A DNA stretch of 64,000 bases from Cyanoderma ruficeps (lineage: Eukaryota > Chordata > Aves > Passeriformes > Timaliidae): NCBI GenBank assembly GCA_008694505.1, contig VZDJ01000090.1, positions 10,737,646 through 10,801,645 of the forward strand, written 5' to 3'. Shown one piece after another: positions 22,601 through 35,400 of the stretch (its first letter is position 1; every line of letters begins with the position of its first letter). Under the pieces are notes generated by a model. It saw nothing but the letters and a program-made list of their open reading frames with translations, was not told the origin of the DNA and made no database searches. The translations under genes and the position numbers were made by a program.

Positions 22601-25600
22601 CCTATTATGTCTGATTTCTTTTTGTAGTACTGCTTCATTATTCCTGACATGGAGATTATGAGTATAGCTCAATGATACACATCTTGGTGATGAGAAAGTC
22701 AACTGTGCTTATCTTAGTTGTGCAGAGCCCAGTCTAGGAGGGTTTTTTTGTCATTAAACCAGTTACAGACGTAATTTTGTGGGTGTTGTTAGCCACACAT
22801 GCCACAGTGCTCCCGTATCTATAAATAACCAGCAAAGCATGCATAATGAATAACAAGTCTTATCCTTCTCACAGAACCATTTGCAGTGCTGTTCCTTTAG
22901 TTTTAATGATTATGGGAAGTGCTCTGAGACACCAATTTTACATTTTCCATTTGGAGTTCATGACTTACAAGGCGGAGCCACTGCTGAAGCTGTTATTTTC
23001 GTCAAGGTTTCTAGCTGCCGAAGAGGTGCATCCTCCTTTGTCAGGAGGATAAGTCAGAAATACTTTCTTTTAGTAGCTATTGTAAATTCACTGATTTTCC
23101 TAAACTCATGGTGGGCAAGATCTTGAGCTGCACCTTTTCTGGTGGGCATCAGGGAACTGCAAGTGGGACTAACAATCCCTGCCAACCTGCTACTTTTTAG
23201 TAGTGTCATTAGAAATGACGAGTCCTCTCATCCAGGGAAAATCTGAGAGGCCAATGAAATGTCCTGGCTCCAACTGGGAGAACAAAGAAGAAAAAAAATC
23301 ACTGAACATTTTCATGCTGATGAACTAGATGGGAGGATCCCCAGAAATCTTCATGTTAATGGTAATAGATATAAATTAACGCTCACTCCAACAATGTTTT
23401 GATGCCACAGGCTGTTTTCGTGGAGCATTTCAGCTTAGACCAATTGGATTTTTCCAGTTAATAATGCTACATATAGATCCTTAAACAACTCTAAATCCTG
23501 GCTTCCTGTTTTTATCTGCCTACACAGCCCAGCTATTTGGAAAAAAATTGAAATTATTTTTAATTTTTTATTTTTTTTCCCCTACTAGCAGTAGAATCCC
23601 CTGAGTTAAGCACTTTGGAAAATGGAAAGCCAAGCCAACAGAGTCATCACAAACATTTAATTAAAAGACGAGGCTATCTTTCCTAAATAGGTGCCGTTGT
23701 TTTGATTGGAGGCGTTTTCTTTTCTGGAGCCTGAAGTGTTTCCCAAGGTGAGCAGACACTGAGCCACTGGCATCTCCTAGTGGCCTGGGCTCGCAAGACA
23801 AGGGCTCGTGTTCTTGCTAAGGAGCACGGTGGTATTTCTGTCCAGCAATCCCTGTTCCAGTGCTTGTCTGGGACACTGGAGAGGCTTTGTGGAGAGACAC
23901 CTCCAGGGATTGGATCCTGTGGCTGCCACTGCCAGCCCCTCCTCTCTCACTGCAGTGACCAAACAACCACATTTATTCCCAGATGTTGTTTCTGTCCAAC
24001 TATCGGCTCTGCTTCTAATGGAGAATGAATCTCTTGTTAAGATTTTAACTCTCTTTTCGACACTTTTTCTCCATAGTTGGCCTTTCAGTTCCACAAGGGT
24101 TTCAGTTAATGTATAAAGAAGGGATGAGGCACTATTTCCTCCTTCTACTCCTTGGACATTTATTCCCATCTCTTTATACTGGGGCCTCGATTTTGTAAAT
24201 TTTGCTTTTTGTTTTACATTTCACTTGTTTCTTCCCACTCTTCAAAAGCTGTTATCTACTTATTCCTGTCTATTCCTGTTTTTTCCAGTGCTCTTTTTCC
24301 ACTCCATTTATCAATTCTTTCCATTTATCTTCTTAAAGTAACAAAATCTTCTTTCTGATGTATGCAAAAATTGAAGTCTGCCTTCCTTCCACTACCTAGC
24401 TTTAAACGTTTTTTTTTTATAGGAGGTAAATAACAATGTAAAACAACTGTGTAACTGTTTTACAGGCTTTCCAAATAAGAATAAAAGTTGCAATGATAAA
24501 ATAAGAAAACCAGAAAATATTCATTTTAACTGTCTGAAAATGCAGCTCTGAACAGAATTTACTTTAGAAATGGTGGGGAAAGTAATTTTAAAAAGGAGAG
24601 TGAAGACAAAAATATTCACACAACCTACTAATAGTGGAAGGGGAAAACCTGAGGGGTTTAAGGCTCTCATCCAGCCCCACCCACAAGGAAACAAATTCAT
24701 TTAGGAGATTTTTGAAGACCTTGTCAATAGGTTGGTCCTTCTCTTTGTCTGGAGTAAACTTGACATGTTCTCAGGTGCTTCTGCAGGGACTCCCTTGAAG
24801 ACAAAACATGACATTTATGGTCATGTTGTATAAGAGTTTGTGTCAAGTTTGCCGCCTTGGTTCCCTTGCTAAACTTCATACAGATCATACAGCATCATTA
24901 GCATTGGGAAAAAAATCTTCAGATCTCACAGAAATCTCTCACAGAAAATATCAGGTTATTTAAAAACAAACACGGGTGAAATTCACATGACAGCACCTGA
25001 AGAAAGGGTATAAATCAGACCCAGTGAAATTTGGGAAGGTGACTTCTTACTGAAAACAGACACCTCATGACTCTCCAGTTAAAAGTATGTTCTTTGATTT
25101 AACATCCCATCTAAACCAAGCATGGTATAGGCACTTTTCCTAGTATAATCCTAAGGTTAAAAAGAATTAGCCACATGTCTTTATGTATATAATTCTGAAA
25201 CAGCAAGAGCATGTAGAGACACTAAAAAGTAATCATTTTACTGCATTTGCATAATCCACTTAACACACGTGTTCTGTTCACAGGCTCAGTGATGGGTTTT
25301 CAGATAATAAAGTGATAGAAATTTGAATAGCTAAAGCATAGCTCTTTTGTTATCATAGAAACTAGAAGCTGACAGAGTCACCTTCAGCAGTTTCAGGGAG
25401 AAGCCTGCAGACACCTGAGTTTGTTGTTCACTTGGAATCTCACTTCCTAAAAATCTAAATGCATGCCTGCAAAATAAAGAAATTTCATCACAAATTCTTT
25501 TCTTCATCCACTAATGCCATAGATCTGGCAGTGATTTTTACCACTATGGCAGCAGAGAAAATCTGATCCTCTATCAGAGAAAATTCACATGCAGAATTTG

Positions 25601-28600
25601 GGCCAGAGTGTGTTTGGAGGGGGCAGGGTGAAGAAAACAAAAGAAGGCTGCGATTTTCAACATCAAAATAAAATGGCATTATGGCCTTTTGCATCTTTAC
25701 ATGTTATGCCACTTCAGAACCTTGTTTTACATGTAGGACTTTCTTCAGAAACTGATTTGAAAAAAAAAATCTTCTCTTAAGAGTTACTTTCCACTTTCCA
25801 CAGACTCAGGTAAGTTGTTTTTCCCTTGATGTACAAGGCAGGGCAGAGGGACTTTGTTCATCTAACTTGGAAAGAGCTGAGTCATCTTGAAGTAAGATCC
25901 TGTGTCTCTGCTGAGCACAGAAAGGAGTCTTGAGCTGGATTTCTGCATTAAGACCAGCATCCAGAAGACAAATGCTTTTCTATTGTACTCTGCCTGAGCC
26001 ATGCTCTTGTTAGAAGTGTTGATGCAGTCAGAATGACCAAGAATACTATGAGGATGCTCTTACTGGGAAAACCATGCCAAACCATAAAACTCCCAAATGC
26101 ATTTCTCTTGGCCAGCTGTTATGGCCACAGTTCATTCTGCTTGTTACGTAAATCAGTCCCCTATGCCAGCCTGATGCCCCACAGAATGACTTCACAGGAA
26201 ACATAAATTACAGCAGATAAACATACACATCATGTCTAACAAAACAGATTAGAAGCAGTGTGAATGCCAAAGAGGAAACTTATGAAATCCTGGCACATTG
26301 TTTGAGAGGTCCTGGTTCTCGTTTGCCAGAGGGTTTTCATTGAGGCTTTCACAAGACTTTATTCAAGGCAAGAGGGGAATAAAACTGAGCTACAGCTTAT
26401 CTAGATGCTACGTGTTGTATCTGAATAATATAGCTATACTGTTGCCATTTAATCAAAGATAGATTTTTTTAAAATTAGTATTTAAAGGGAAAAAATAAAA
26501 CATTCAGATAAAATATTCTGGTTCACACTTGATTCATTTCCCTAAGTGTTTAAACCTTTCCAACTACTAAATTATACAAATAGATTGGGCAGGGATTAAA
26601 CTTGCCAGCTGTTTTTCTGGGAATGGAAGCCCCATTCTTCATCTTCTTTCCAAAGGGATATAGACTATACAATCTTATGTAATTGACAATTCTAAATGTG
26701 CCATTCCTGTTCTGCCTTCTAAATAACTTTGCCTGGTCCTATTGCTGCAGCTGAGCAACAGCTCAATTAAGAAAGCACACATGCCTCAGATTAGTAGTAG
26801 CTAGTGGAGGATTGTTACAGCATCTTACAGAACAGGAAATGAATATCAGATATTTAGTGGGAGCACATTATTAAATAATGCGATTTTAAGCTTAGCATGA
26901 ACAGTTTTACAGTGGATTTTATGAAGCCCTGAAGGCCAAATCATTGTTAAATTTCATTAAAATGGGAGAAGACTTCCAAACTGATGAAAAACTGAAGCAT
27001 CTCTTTCTGTCTAACATGGAACATTAATTAAACAAGCCCTTCTGGGAATAGCAAAACAAAAGCCTAGATCCATACAAGAGTGTCTTTTCTCCCCTAAAAC
27101 CCCAAATGCTGGTACCCCAGCTCCATCCTGTATTTTCTCTAGGCAAAAGGAAACAAGTGCCTGATCATTTTGTCAGCCAACTGTTGCCTTAAACAATGAG
27201 TAAAAGCTTAATTCTGCATGAATGGGGCATTCATTCTGGGTGTGTCCCTGTTACCCAGCTGCCAAATTTTATGAAAACATTAGGAACTGATTAACTGAAA
27301 TGCCTACTCTTGGAAATTCTGTGGAAATACACGAATTGATTAAAATGTTCTGGGGATATCAGAGAAGGAGAAGAAAGATTGATTGGTAGTAAGAGTCAAA
27401 CTGAAATATAGTGTATATAACCTGACAAGTTTAAGACATACATCTTAATATTCCTCAGATAACTTGAGCAAACTACTCCATGGGTGATAAGCCACTTGTA
27501 GTGGGAGAAAAGCAATTAGGAACTTTTAAAATACCAGCAAACCCAAAGATGTTGTCCCATAAAATGAAAAGCCAAAATCCCCAACACCCAAAGCTCCCCA
27601 CACTTTTCAAGGGCACTGAAGTGTCGAGGGCTTTTTGCAGTACACATTAATGCAAAACTGGAAAAGCTCTTGGGTGAGCTCAGACACTGTCCCTGTGTGC
27701 TGTGCAGGAAGGTTAGCATTCTTAAAGTTTTTCTGTGGAACTTAAGGCATCAAAATTTTAATTGAAAAGAACACAGCAAATTAACAATTTCTGCCAGTCA
27801 GGTTTCATGTTTGTAGACTGGAAGTCTGCTCATCATCTGTAATTAGCACATTTATTGAGCTAGGTGATACTACTTAATGAAATTTCAGTGTGTTTAACCA
27901 GCTGGTAATTGGCTGTGGAAAGAAAAGAGCATGCAAGGAGCCTGATTTGATAGGAAGAGTCCTTGAGGATTATGGATCGAAAAAAGAATTACATAAATCC
28001 AAAAAAGCAAGCTGAATTGAGAGTGGAGATATATATGAAAACATAAGAAAACAGTGTAATAGAGGTACTGTTGCATGTAAAAACACACGAGGTGCCTTAT
28101 ATTCTCAGCATTTTCTGAAACAAGTATAATTAATTCCATAATGAAGAACAGAAAGGCAATTTCTTGGACAGGAAAATGTGTGGAGCAGTTATGGCTACTA
28201 TTTGGACCAGTTTTAACCTGCTGTTAAAGTAATTTGTGTAATGTAATAATTTTTTTATATACATCTCTGAACTCACTGAGATAAATAATGTGGGTAGAGA
28301 ACACTAATGCTTTATTGTTTTTTTGAAATACTTCTTTATACCAAGATGGGCCCATCTCTTCTATTAGCTGAAAGCTGAGATTGTATTATTGACAATTCAG
28401 CCTAAGCCTAATTTCTGTGTCTTTTTTAGGGATTACAGATGACTCTTCACTTCTTTTGTCACATTTGGTAGAAAGTGTTGCCTTGGCTTAAGGGGAAAAT
28501 TACTCTGGATGAGTGTTGTGGCTAGAAGGAACCTGTATGGACGCTGTGTTGGAATAAGAAAAGATGCATCTAACAGCCACTGGACGGATCTTTAGGAGAG

Positions 28601-29123
28601 CCTAGGGTGTTAAGCAGTAAAATTGGGATGATGGATCAAAACCAAACAGATGTGCCTTTGTAAAAGGGAGATTGACTGATCCCAAATTAGGCTACAGAAG
28701 GTGTTCAGAATGAATCCCATGACAGAAGGAATCTTATTGTGCTTATGTTGCATAATCTGAAAGCATTAATACCTATGGATCCAGCTGAACACCCACTGCC
28801 TTAGAAAGATTTTTCAAGCAGCTATATAAATGAAAATTTCAATCATTAATACACACTGAAAATAATAATAAAAATCTGGTTTTCAAAGATGAGAAAGCAT
28901 CAGCATGTATTAGAATGACTGTATGAAACTTTCAAATTGCAAAATATACTGGGAACAGAGCATTCAACATTGTTTGCCAGCCACTGTTTAACTGCTCGGA
29001 GTTTTCTATTGAATCACTTCCATTACCTCTGAGTAGGGAGCTTGCAGCTTTCTGAGACATGTCTCAGAGTGCATCAAATGGTACAGCCATAAGAAAGCCC
29101 AGAAGTCAAGAATTAATTCTTAC
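19690..29123. other. Segment between the two first exons, no other exon seen
   Basis: If exon 1b once had its own exons 2-4, they should lie here. I looked on the minus strand for the WYFKLYD and DGFIDF signatures and found none. A 9-bp-arm inverted repeat lies at 22316-22335, next to a near-copy of its left half (CTTGCTGACTCAAG). The overlapping frames at 21292-21979 are unlike known proteins. Confidence 0.5.
22316..22335. repeat. Perfect inverted repeat, 9-bp arms
   Basis: TTGCTAACT and its reverse complement AGTTAGCAA are separated by two bases. The left half is repeated downstream with one change. Function is unknown and chance is possible. Confidence 0.7.
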
Positions 29124-29315
29124 CTTATTCATGTCAAATGTGTGAAATACTTGTTCAACATAGCTGTTAGCTTCAGGAGTAAGTCCATGTAGATCCAGGA
29201 CATGTTTAAATTCATGCAGGCAAAGCTGTCCAGATGGGCACTCCTTCATAAACTTTGTGTACCAGTGGTGAATTTCCATAGCATTAATGTCATCTGCTGA
29301 TCCAGCAGCACCCAT
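29124..29315 (-). CDS. GUCA1C: GCAP (GUCA1C-like) first coding exon, copy 1b
   Basis: This exon is 64 codons from an ATG at 29315-29313 to an AAG|GTAAGA donor. I chose this start because MGAAGS fits N-myristoylation and has G at -3 and +4. An in-frame ATG four codons upstream (29327-29325) would bury the glycine. Residues 16-29 read HHWYTKFMKECPSG, the GCAP EF1 region with the inactivating CPSG. The exon ends VFHTFDMNK, so that DMNK starts the EF2 loop completed by exon 2. It is the copy nearer to typical vertebrate GCAPs (WY, FDMNK), while copy 1a has YY and LNQ. The gap to exon 2 is about 28 kb and includes copy 1a. No other GCAP exon was seen between 17.5 and 29.1 kb, so this copy has no private exon 2 in the window. 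Confidence 0.88.
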
Positions 29316-29342
29316 TGCATCAAACATACCAGGTAACCTTTT

Positions 29343-29392
29343 TCAGTATTTATTCATCCAAATGCTGATTCTTGCTTCCCAACAGTGATCAT
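29343..29392 (-). promoter_or_regulatory. Two overlapping upstream ORFs before exon 1b
   Basis: Upstream of the coding ATG the minus strand holds a 12-codon ORF (ATG at 29392-29390, TGA at 29356-29354). A 4-codon ORF (ATG at 29357-29355, TGA at 29345-29343) overlaps its stop as ATGA. They matter only if the transcript starts upstream of about 29392, which is close to where a start about 30 bp downstream of the TTTAA block would fall. Confidence 0.3.
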
Positions 29393-29422
29393 TCAAACAC
29401 CAACTCTGCCTTTGAGAGCTAC

Positions 29423-29486
29423 TTTAAACCTCTTACAGATCACAACCAAGATAGACTAAGTAAATATAGCACCCTAGCAAGATTAC
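29423..29486 (-). promoter_or_regulatory. Proximal promoter elements of first exon 1b
   Basis: On the minus strand GTAATCT (29486-29480) precedes CTGTAAGAGGTTTAA (29438-29424), which itself contains TTTAA and a TATA-like TTTAAA at 29428-29423. Both elements match the exon 1a promoter in sequence and spacing, while the 41 bases between them do not match. CRX/OTX cores are typical of photoreceptor and pineal promoters, which suits a GCAP gene. Confidence 0.55.
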
Positions 29487-32400
29487 TGGCACCCAGTTTT
29501 AGTACCCTGTAGTATTAGCAGCTAATTACAGTCTTTGTGCACAGTCAGTCTGCAGAGCCTCAGATGAACTGATTATACCAGTTCTCATCTTGCACTTGCA
29601 TCTGTGGTGCTAAAGGTATTTAAACTGGATGAATATTGAAAAAGCAACATGCAGGAACTTTGAGGGTAGTTTCTAAAACTTCATTTTAATAATTTATAAA
29701 GTTTTAACTAAAACTTAGAACCATTTTAATCCTTGGATACATTTTGTGCAGATGCCTTGGAGTAAGTGACTTTTCATTTTTTATTATTTCTGTATATATG
29801 GTATTCCAAATCTTACCTTACAGGTCAAAACTTCAACACAATTTGACTTGGATAACCTGGAAAAACTGAAAGTGGCCATACACTAAGAACAAAAAACTTG
29901 CTGCCTTTAGACAGCAGTTCTACAAGCATCTGAGTCTGCTGTAAGCCAATGTTGTCCTGAAAATTGCTTCCCCACTGCCATTGCTCTTTCCCTTCCCTTC
30001 AGCCAGCAGAAGTGTTTGTGCTTGCACTTGGGAACAAGTGTTAGAACAGATCCAGGCAAGAGCTTGCAGTAAGATTGAATACCAATAAATATAGTTAGCT
30101 ATAGAAAATACTGCTTACATTTTTGCATTGCCTGGTGTCACAATAACAGGTTCTACAAGAGAACAGAAGAAGTGAGGGTGGGAGAGGGTGGCCAGCATTA
30201 CAGGGGGTGCAGGACTGCTGCTTCTGCTGCTTCAAGTTGTTTGTGGAAACCTGTAGTGTCATAATGTCTGTGCTGTTTTGCAGTACATAGCTGTGTACAG
30301 ATTTTCAGCATTTAAGCCCTACAGCAAATACTATGGCATGCAGTAGTTAGAGACTAAACTGGTAGAATGTAAAAATACAGCTGTTACACCTGAGGATACT
30401 GCAAAGGTGGTGTCCCACCAGGCACTGCAGTGATGTTTCACCAGAGGAAGGTGGGCACCACTGGAGCAGCTTTGCTCTGCAGAGCAGGGTGCAGTCCCAT
30501 TGCCCTCGAGTGCTGTGCAGCTGCATGAGATGAGTTTTCCTCTGGGCAAAGGCTCCTGCTTGCTCAGTTGCAAAAGCTGTGTCAACAGACAGGAGAGACA
30601 AATTTGGTCTCAAGACAGTGAAGAAACTGAGCACTACTGTTGGACATGTCATGAGACCTGTTTTTCAGGTGCCAGGAGAGATGAGCATGGTGGTGGTGCA
30701 TCCATGGGGTGTGCACTGGTGGCAGAACCAGCTGGGCAAGCTGCCCCTGACACATAAGATTTAGGGCCAAGGCATGCTGGTGGTCCCCCAGTATTTTTAG
30801 GCAAATAAAGACCTGTGACGTACTAATCATCAGAATTACAAGATATTTTTCAGAAACGGGTACGAGCCTTCAGTGTAAAAGGGCAACAAGCTGTGCTGTT
30901 GCTGGAACAGACTTTCAACACATATTTGCACCTATGTTGCACAAACCAGGTCTGCAGCCAGTCGGGGCAATGCTGCTGAGGTGAGAGAGAAGGGGGAAAA
31001 AAAGTGCACATGGATGCCTGGAGGACTTCAACAGAGACATATACTGTACCAATCATTAAAAGGTGATTTTTTCCTAATCTCTATTCATTCCTTGGATCAC
31101 TTTATACGGTCTCCCCAGAGCAAAAATAGCTGCTCACTAACATCCTGTCAGTTATAAGGTCAAGACCTTCAATATTGAGAAGCAGCAGGAATTTTCTTTA
31201 TGAAATACTGAATAAAACCAGAATCTGAAACATGTGAAGTGGTATTTGGAAATATGTCACTTCAGAATATCCCTAGCAGGCAACGAATGCCATATTTTTA
31301 ATAACAAAGAACAGCAAGCAAAAGAAACGTAGCTTAAAATGGCAATCTTCAGTCTTCTATTGTTTTTCATCTAATCTAAAGTTAGGCATCGGAATCAATA
31401 GTTAGGCATCGGAAATGCCAACACAGAATTTCCCAAGTGTGTATCTACCAAATTTCTTGTTCAATGAAAAGATGAAGTTTTAAAGAACTCAAATGTTACT
31501 CAGAATCCCTCCCCCTCACCCCAACGACCTCCTGAAATAACAGCAGTATTCAAAGGAAAAAAATCAGAGGTTTGAACCACAGGTTTCAGAAACTGTAGAC
31601 AATTTTTTTTAGTAAATAAAGTGGCCTGCAATTGGTTTTTTACATTTTCATTTTCAAACCTTCTTCTGGAAAAAGCAACAGCATAAATAGGAATATTAAA
31701 AAATAAGCCATCTCACTCCTTGAAAATGTGCATATTTCTTTCATGTGGCATGGAAGACTCTCCATACTCTGTTATTATTGTCCTTCTGGAAGACAAGGTT
31801 AAAATGTCCAAAAAAAATCTACATTTTATTTAAATAACTCTTGAAGATAATCATCAAGCTATTCTAAATTATCTATTTGATGAATTGGGGAAAAAAACCA
31901 TCAAATTTGGAGGTGGAACATTTGAAAAAAAAAGCATATGAACAAGCATGACATGTTTATCAGCAAGGGTCATTATTTAAAAAGAATTAAGAGAAAACAT
32001 GAGAAGACTTGAAGAAGCAGTGCAATAAACCAGGCTAAAATGGAGACATGGAAGCTAGAATTAGGTGCATGTAGGAGAAGCTGCTTTTCAAGGAGTTCTT
32101 GGCCATGTTCCTGCTAGAATAGCTTAACTGAGGGATTATAGTGATGAAGTGCACACAGATTAGAAGGGCTGTGTTGGCAACACTGTTCTTTTTAGCCATT
32201 TAATATCCTCACTTTCACTCTGAGGAAAAGTTACTTCTCTAATTAAAGCACAATTTTCGCAGACTTATTGCATGTCCACATCCATGTTAGCTGGGGAGAA
32301 AGTTTTTTCATATGTATTACCCTCCAGCCAAGTCCAGAAGTAGAATGAGGGAGAATGTAGAAGCAGAGAAATCTCACCGTAGGTTTGCAAGCAATGTAAT

Positions 32401-35400
32401 ACAAAAAGGAGGAAAGGCAGATGGAAAAGAGGGGCAGCACCTATCAAAGGGACTTGCAGGACTTAGAGAATGCAAGGCACATCAAGAAAGGATGAAAAAG
32501 AATATTAAATTCTGCCATAAATGTGAGGCCTGAAAAGAAAAAAACTTGAATTTGTGCATTACAGTTAAAAACAAACTTTAGTTCCAGTGACTTAAATCCA
32601 GCATCAGTGGTTACACACACAGAAACCTATTGCCTGAGCAATGTCTCTATCAAAGAGGCAGGTGCTTATTTGCCTCTGAAAATGACTGTAAAGAACCACC
32701 CAGGTCACCTGGAACCTCCTAGCCCTGTTCCAGATGGCACTTAGACCTTCATATGTGATGGTGGGGACACAAGGCTACTAACATAGGTTATGAAATAAAA
32801 ACCCTTAAGAGTGTGATAGACTGCATCTAGGAAATTTCAAGTTTTCTATGGATGATGCTATAAAATGTAGGGGAAAGTTTAATGAAGCATTTGAAACTTA
32901 AGAATTGCAGACAATGAGGACAACAATATCAGGACAGAGAAATCCACATCTATTAAGGGGAGAAGCTTCAAGAGACTAAACTCTGACCCCAGTTTTCCCC
33001 AAAGCAAAATTCATACTGTGTCTCTCTCCTTGTTATATATTAGCACCATCAGTCTCTCCAAGCCACAGGAATAAAGCATTTGGACTTAAAGATGTAGGAA
33101 GACAGCACCATTTAAAAGTTTTATCTGATCCCCTTTTTCAGTGACAGGCAGTGGTCTTAAATGTAGACATAAAAACCAGTGGTCACTGAAATGAAAAGTC
33201 TTATTTTCCTTTAACCTCAAGGCAGCCTCTCTGAAATTCTTTGAAACATTCCTCCAAAATAATTTGAGAAAGAATTTATTTGATCTCTTAAAAAAAAAAA
33301 AAAGAAGAAGAAGAATGTTTGTGCAATTATAGTGTGGAACTGATTAGCACAAGTTGGTATGGAGGGTAAAAGTAAATATGAGTTAAAAACCCCAGATCAT
33401 TTTGGGGAGGAAAAGCCCATTTAACCTGTTTGTTGAACCTCTTCTTTGAGTGAGTGGCCATAGGCTGCTGGAAGCAGAGAGGGTGACAGGGGTGCCTGTT
33501 CCCTAGCCATGTGCTCCTGGATTTTGCCAGAGACAGGAGAGCGGAGACAGGACAGTGGACCTGAGTATCTTAGACCTGTCTAGTGAAGTGTTGCTATTTT
33601 TATACCAGACATGATCCAGAGAGAGTTTAACTGGCTTACCTTTATCCAGCTGGTGGTCAGACTGACTGACTGAAGATCAATCATTTTGGAAAAATTATGA
33701 TGTTCTGAAGGTCCTGTCTTAGATGGATGTTGGGTACAATGCAGGCAAACCTTGTTTATTTACCATAAATAAATTGCTTATTTACTATAAAAACGTTCAT
33801 GTAAATTATATTTTCTCTACAGTTTCTATTTGCATCTTCCTATTATTTTTTTTTCACACAGGTTTAATGCTCCTTTATTAGGACATTTTCTGATTTAATT
33901 TGCTTGGAAGCTTCTCAGTGTGCTTGTATGTGAAAATACACAACTCCAAATACACAGTAATGAACCTGCAAATTAGTGCCTTGTTAATGGTTTAGGTCTC
34001 GTATCTGTTTTCTTACAAAAATACTCATGCAGAAATCTGTCTGCTACCGAAATCATGAAGCATAAAGGAACAACAAGGTTCCACTGATATCAACTAATAA
34101 GAGAACAAATTATTGTGATAGTCTACACTGAGGAGATGACTAGATGGCAATTAAACTTTAATTCTTCCACTTTTTATAATTAAAAATTTCTTGTGACTCT
34201 CAAACTTCATTAGATGCCTTTTAAAATAAGTTTTGTAAGTGGGTTCTGAATTGCTGTTAAGGTTACTTAAGTAATATTCTAATGCTACTAAAGCCCTTTA
34301 TAAAGTATTAAGGTGACACCATAATCTTCCTGGGACTCTTACACAACACATGCTACTCTGTATTTAAAAAAAAAAAGAAAAAAAAAAAAGGGCAACATCC
34401 CCTTTCCTCTACCTAAGTAGAAAAAAGAGATAGGATAAATAAAAGTTATTTCTTCTTTGGAAGGGTAGTAAATATCATAAAATTCACCAAAAGGAATTAA
34501 TAAAAGAATTTAACAAATAATATTTGGTAAGGGATTATATAAACTCAATTTGAAGAACATATATGACACGCTTACACCACCTTGAAAAGAACTCTGACAT
34601 TTAAGAAGTCAAAATTTGATTTGATAGCAGTAATTGCATGTAATCTGTCAGTCACTCCTTGGGATAGAGTCTGGGATTATCTAAGGGGCAAGATCAGTGC
34701 AATGTGAACAGGCAGAGGAATTCATGGCACACAAAGCATCAGATTCCCTCATGAACCAGAGGGACTCAGTGGGAAACACAAGCATGGTGAAATCCAGTGC
34801 AGCAGAGGATTTCTCCCTATGAAAAATCCAAAGATGGATGTCTGTGCTATGTACGTGCATCTGTGCTTATAGCTGAACATGCTACTAAGTCTGGAAGCCC
34901 AGAACCAGCCACATTTTGCTTCTTTTGTTAAATAACAAGAAAAACTTGAAAATTAAATGTAATTTAATGTAATTTTCCCTGTGAAGGGACTTCAATAATT
35001 CTGCCATCTTTCCCCTCAGACTACTAAATTTTCCTTGAAAAGCTATGTTTGCAATTCACAGCTTTGCTGCAGTTTGCCAGCGTAGTCTGCTTTCTGGACA
35101 TGGTGATGGATAGAATTTTTCTTTCATTTTTAAACAGTATGAGACCTTTTAAATCTAAACAGACCATTTCATTTTATATCCTAATAACCTATATCCTGAA
35201 TATAGGCAACCTGAAAGTCCCTTTAAAATGTATTTCTAGTGAGAACTACCGAGAACTCCTGTAAATATTCATCAGCATGTAGAGAATTACAAGCTAGTAA
35301 CTCACCATGGTTAATAATCCCTAGCAGGGGACATGCAAAGAGTGGTCTGTAAGGTCCATCCATGGTTCATGCCTGGTCAGCAGCATTCAATGTAGAATGG

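Noticed and set aside
19690..29123. A private exon 2 for first exon 1b
   Set aside because: I looked for it because a tandem duplication predicts it, but no minus-strand WYFKLYD or DGFIDF signature was found. A badly decayed copy cannot be excluded by eye.
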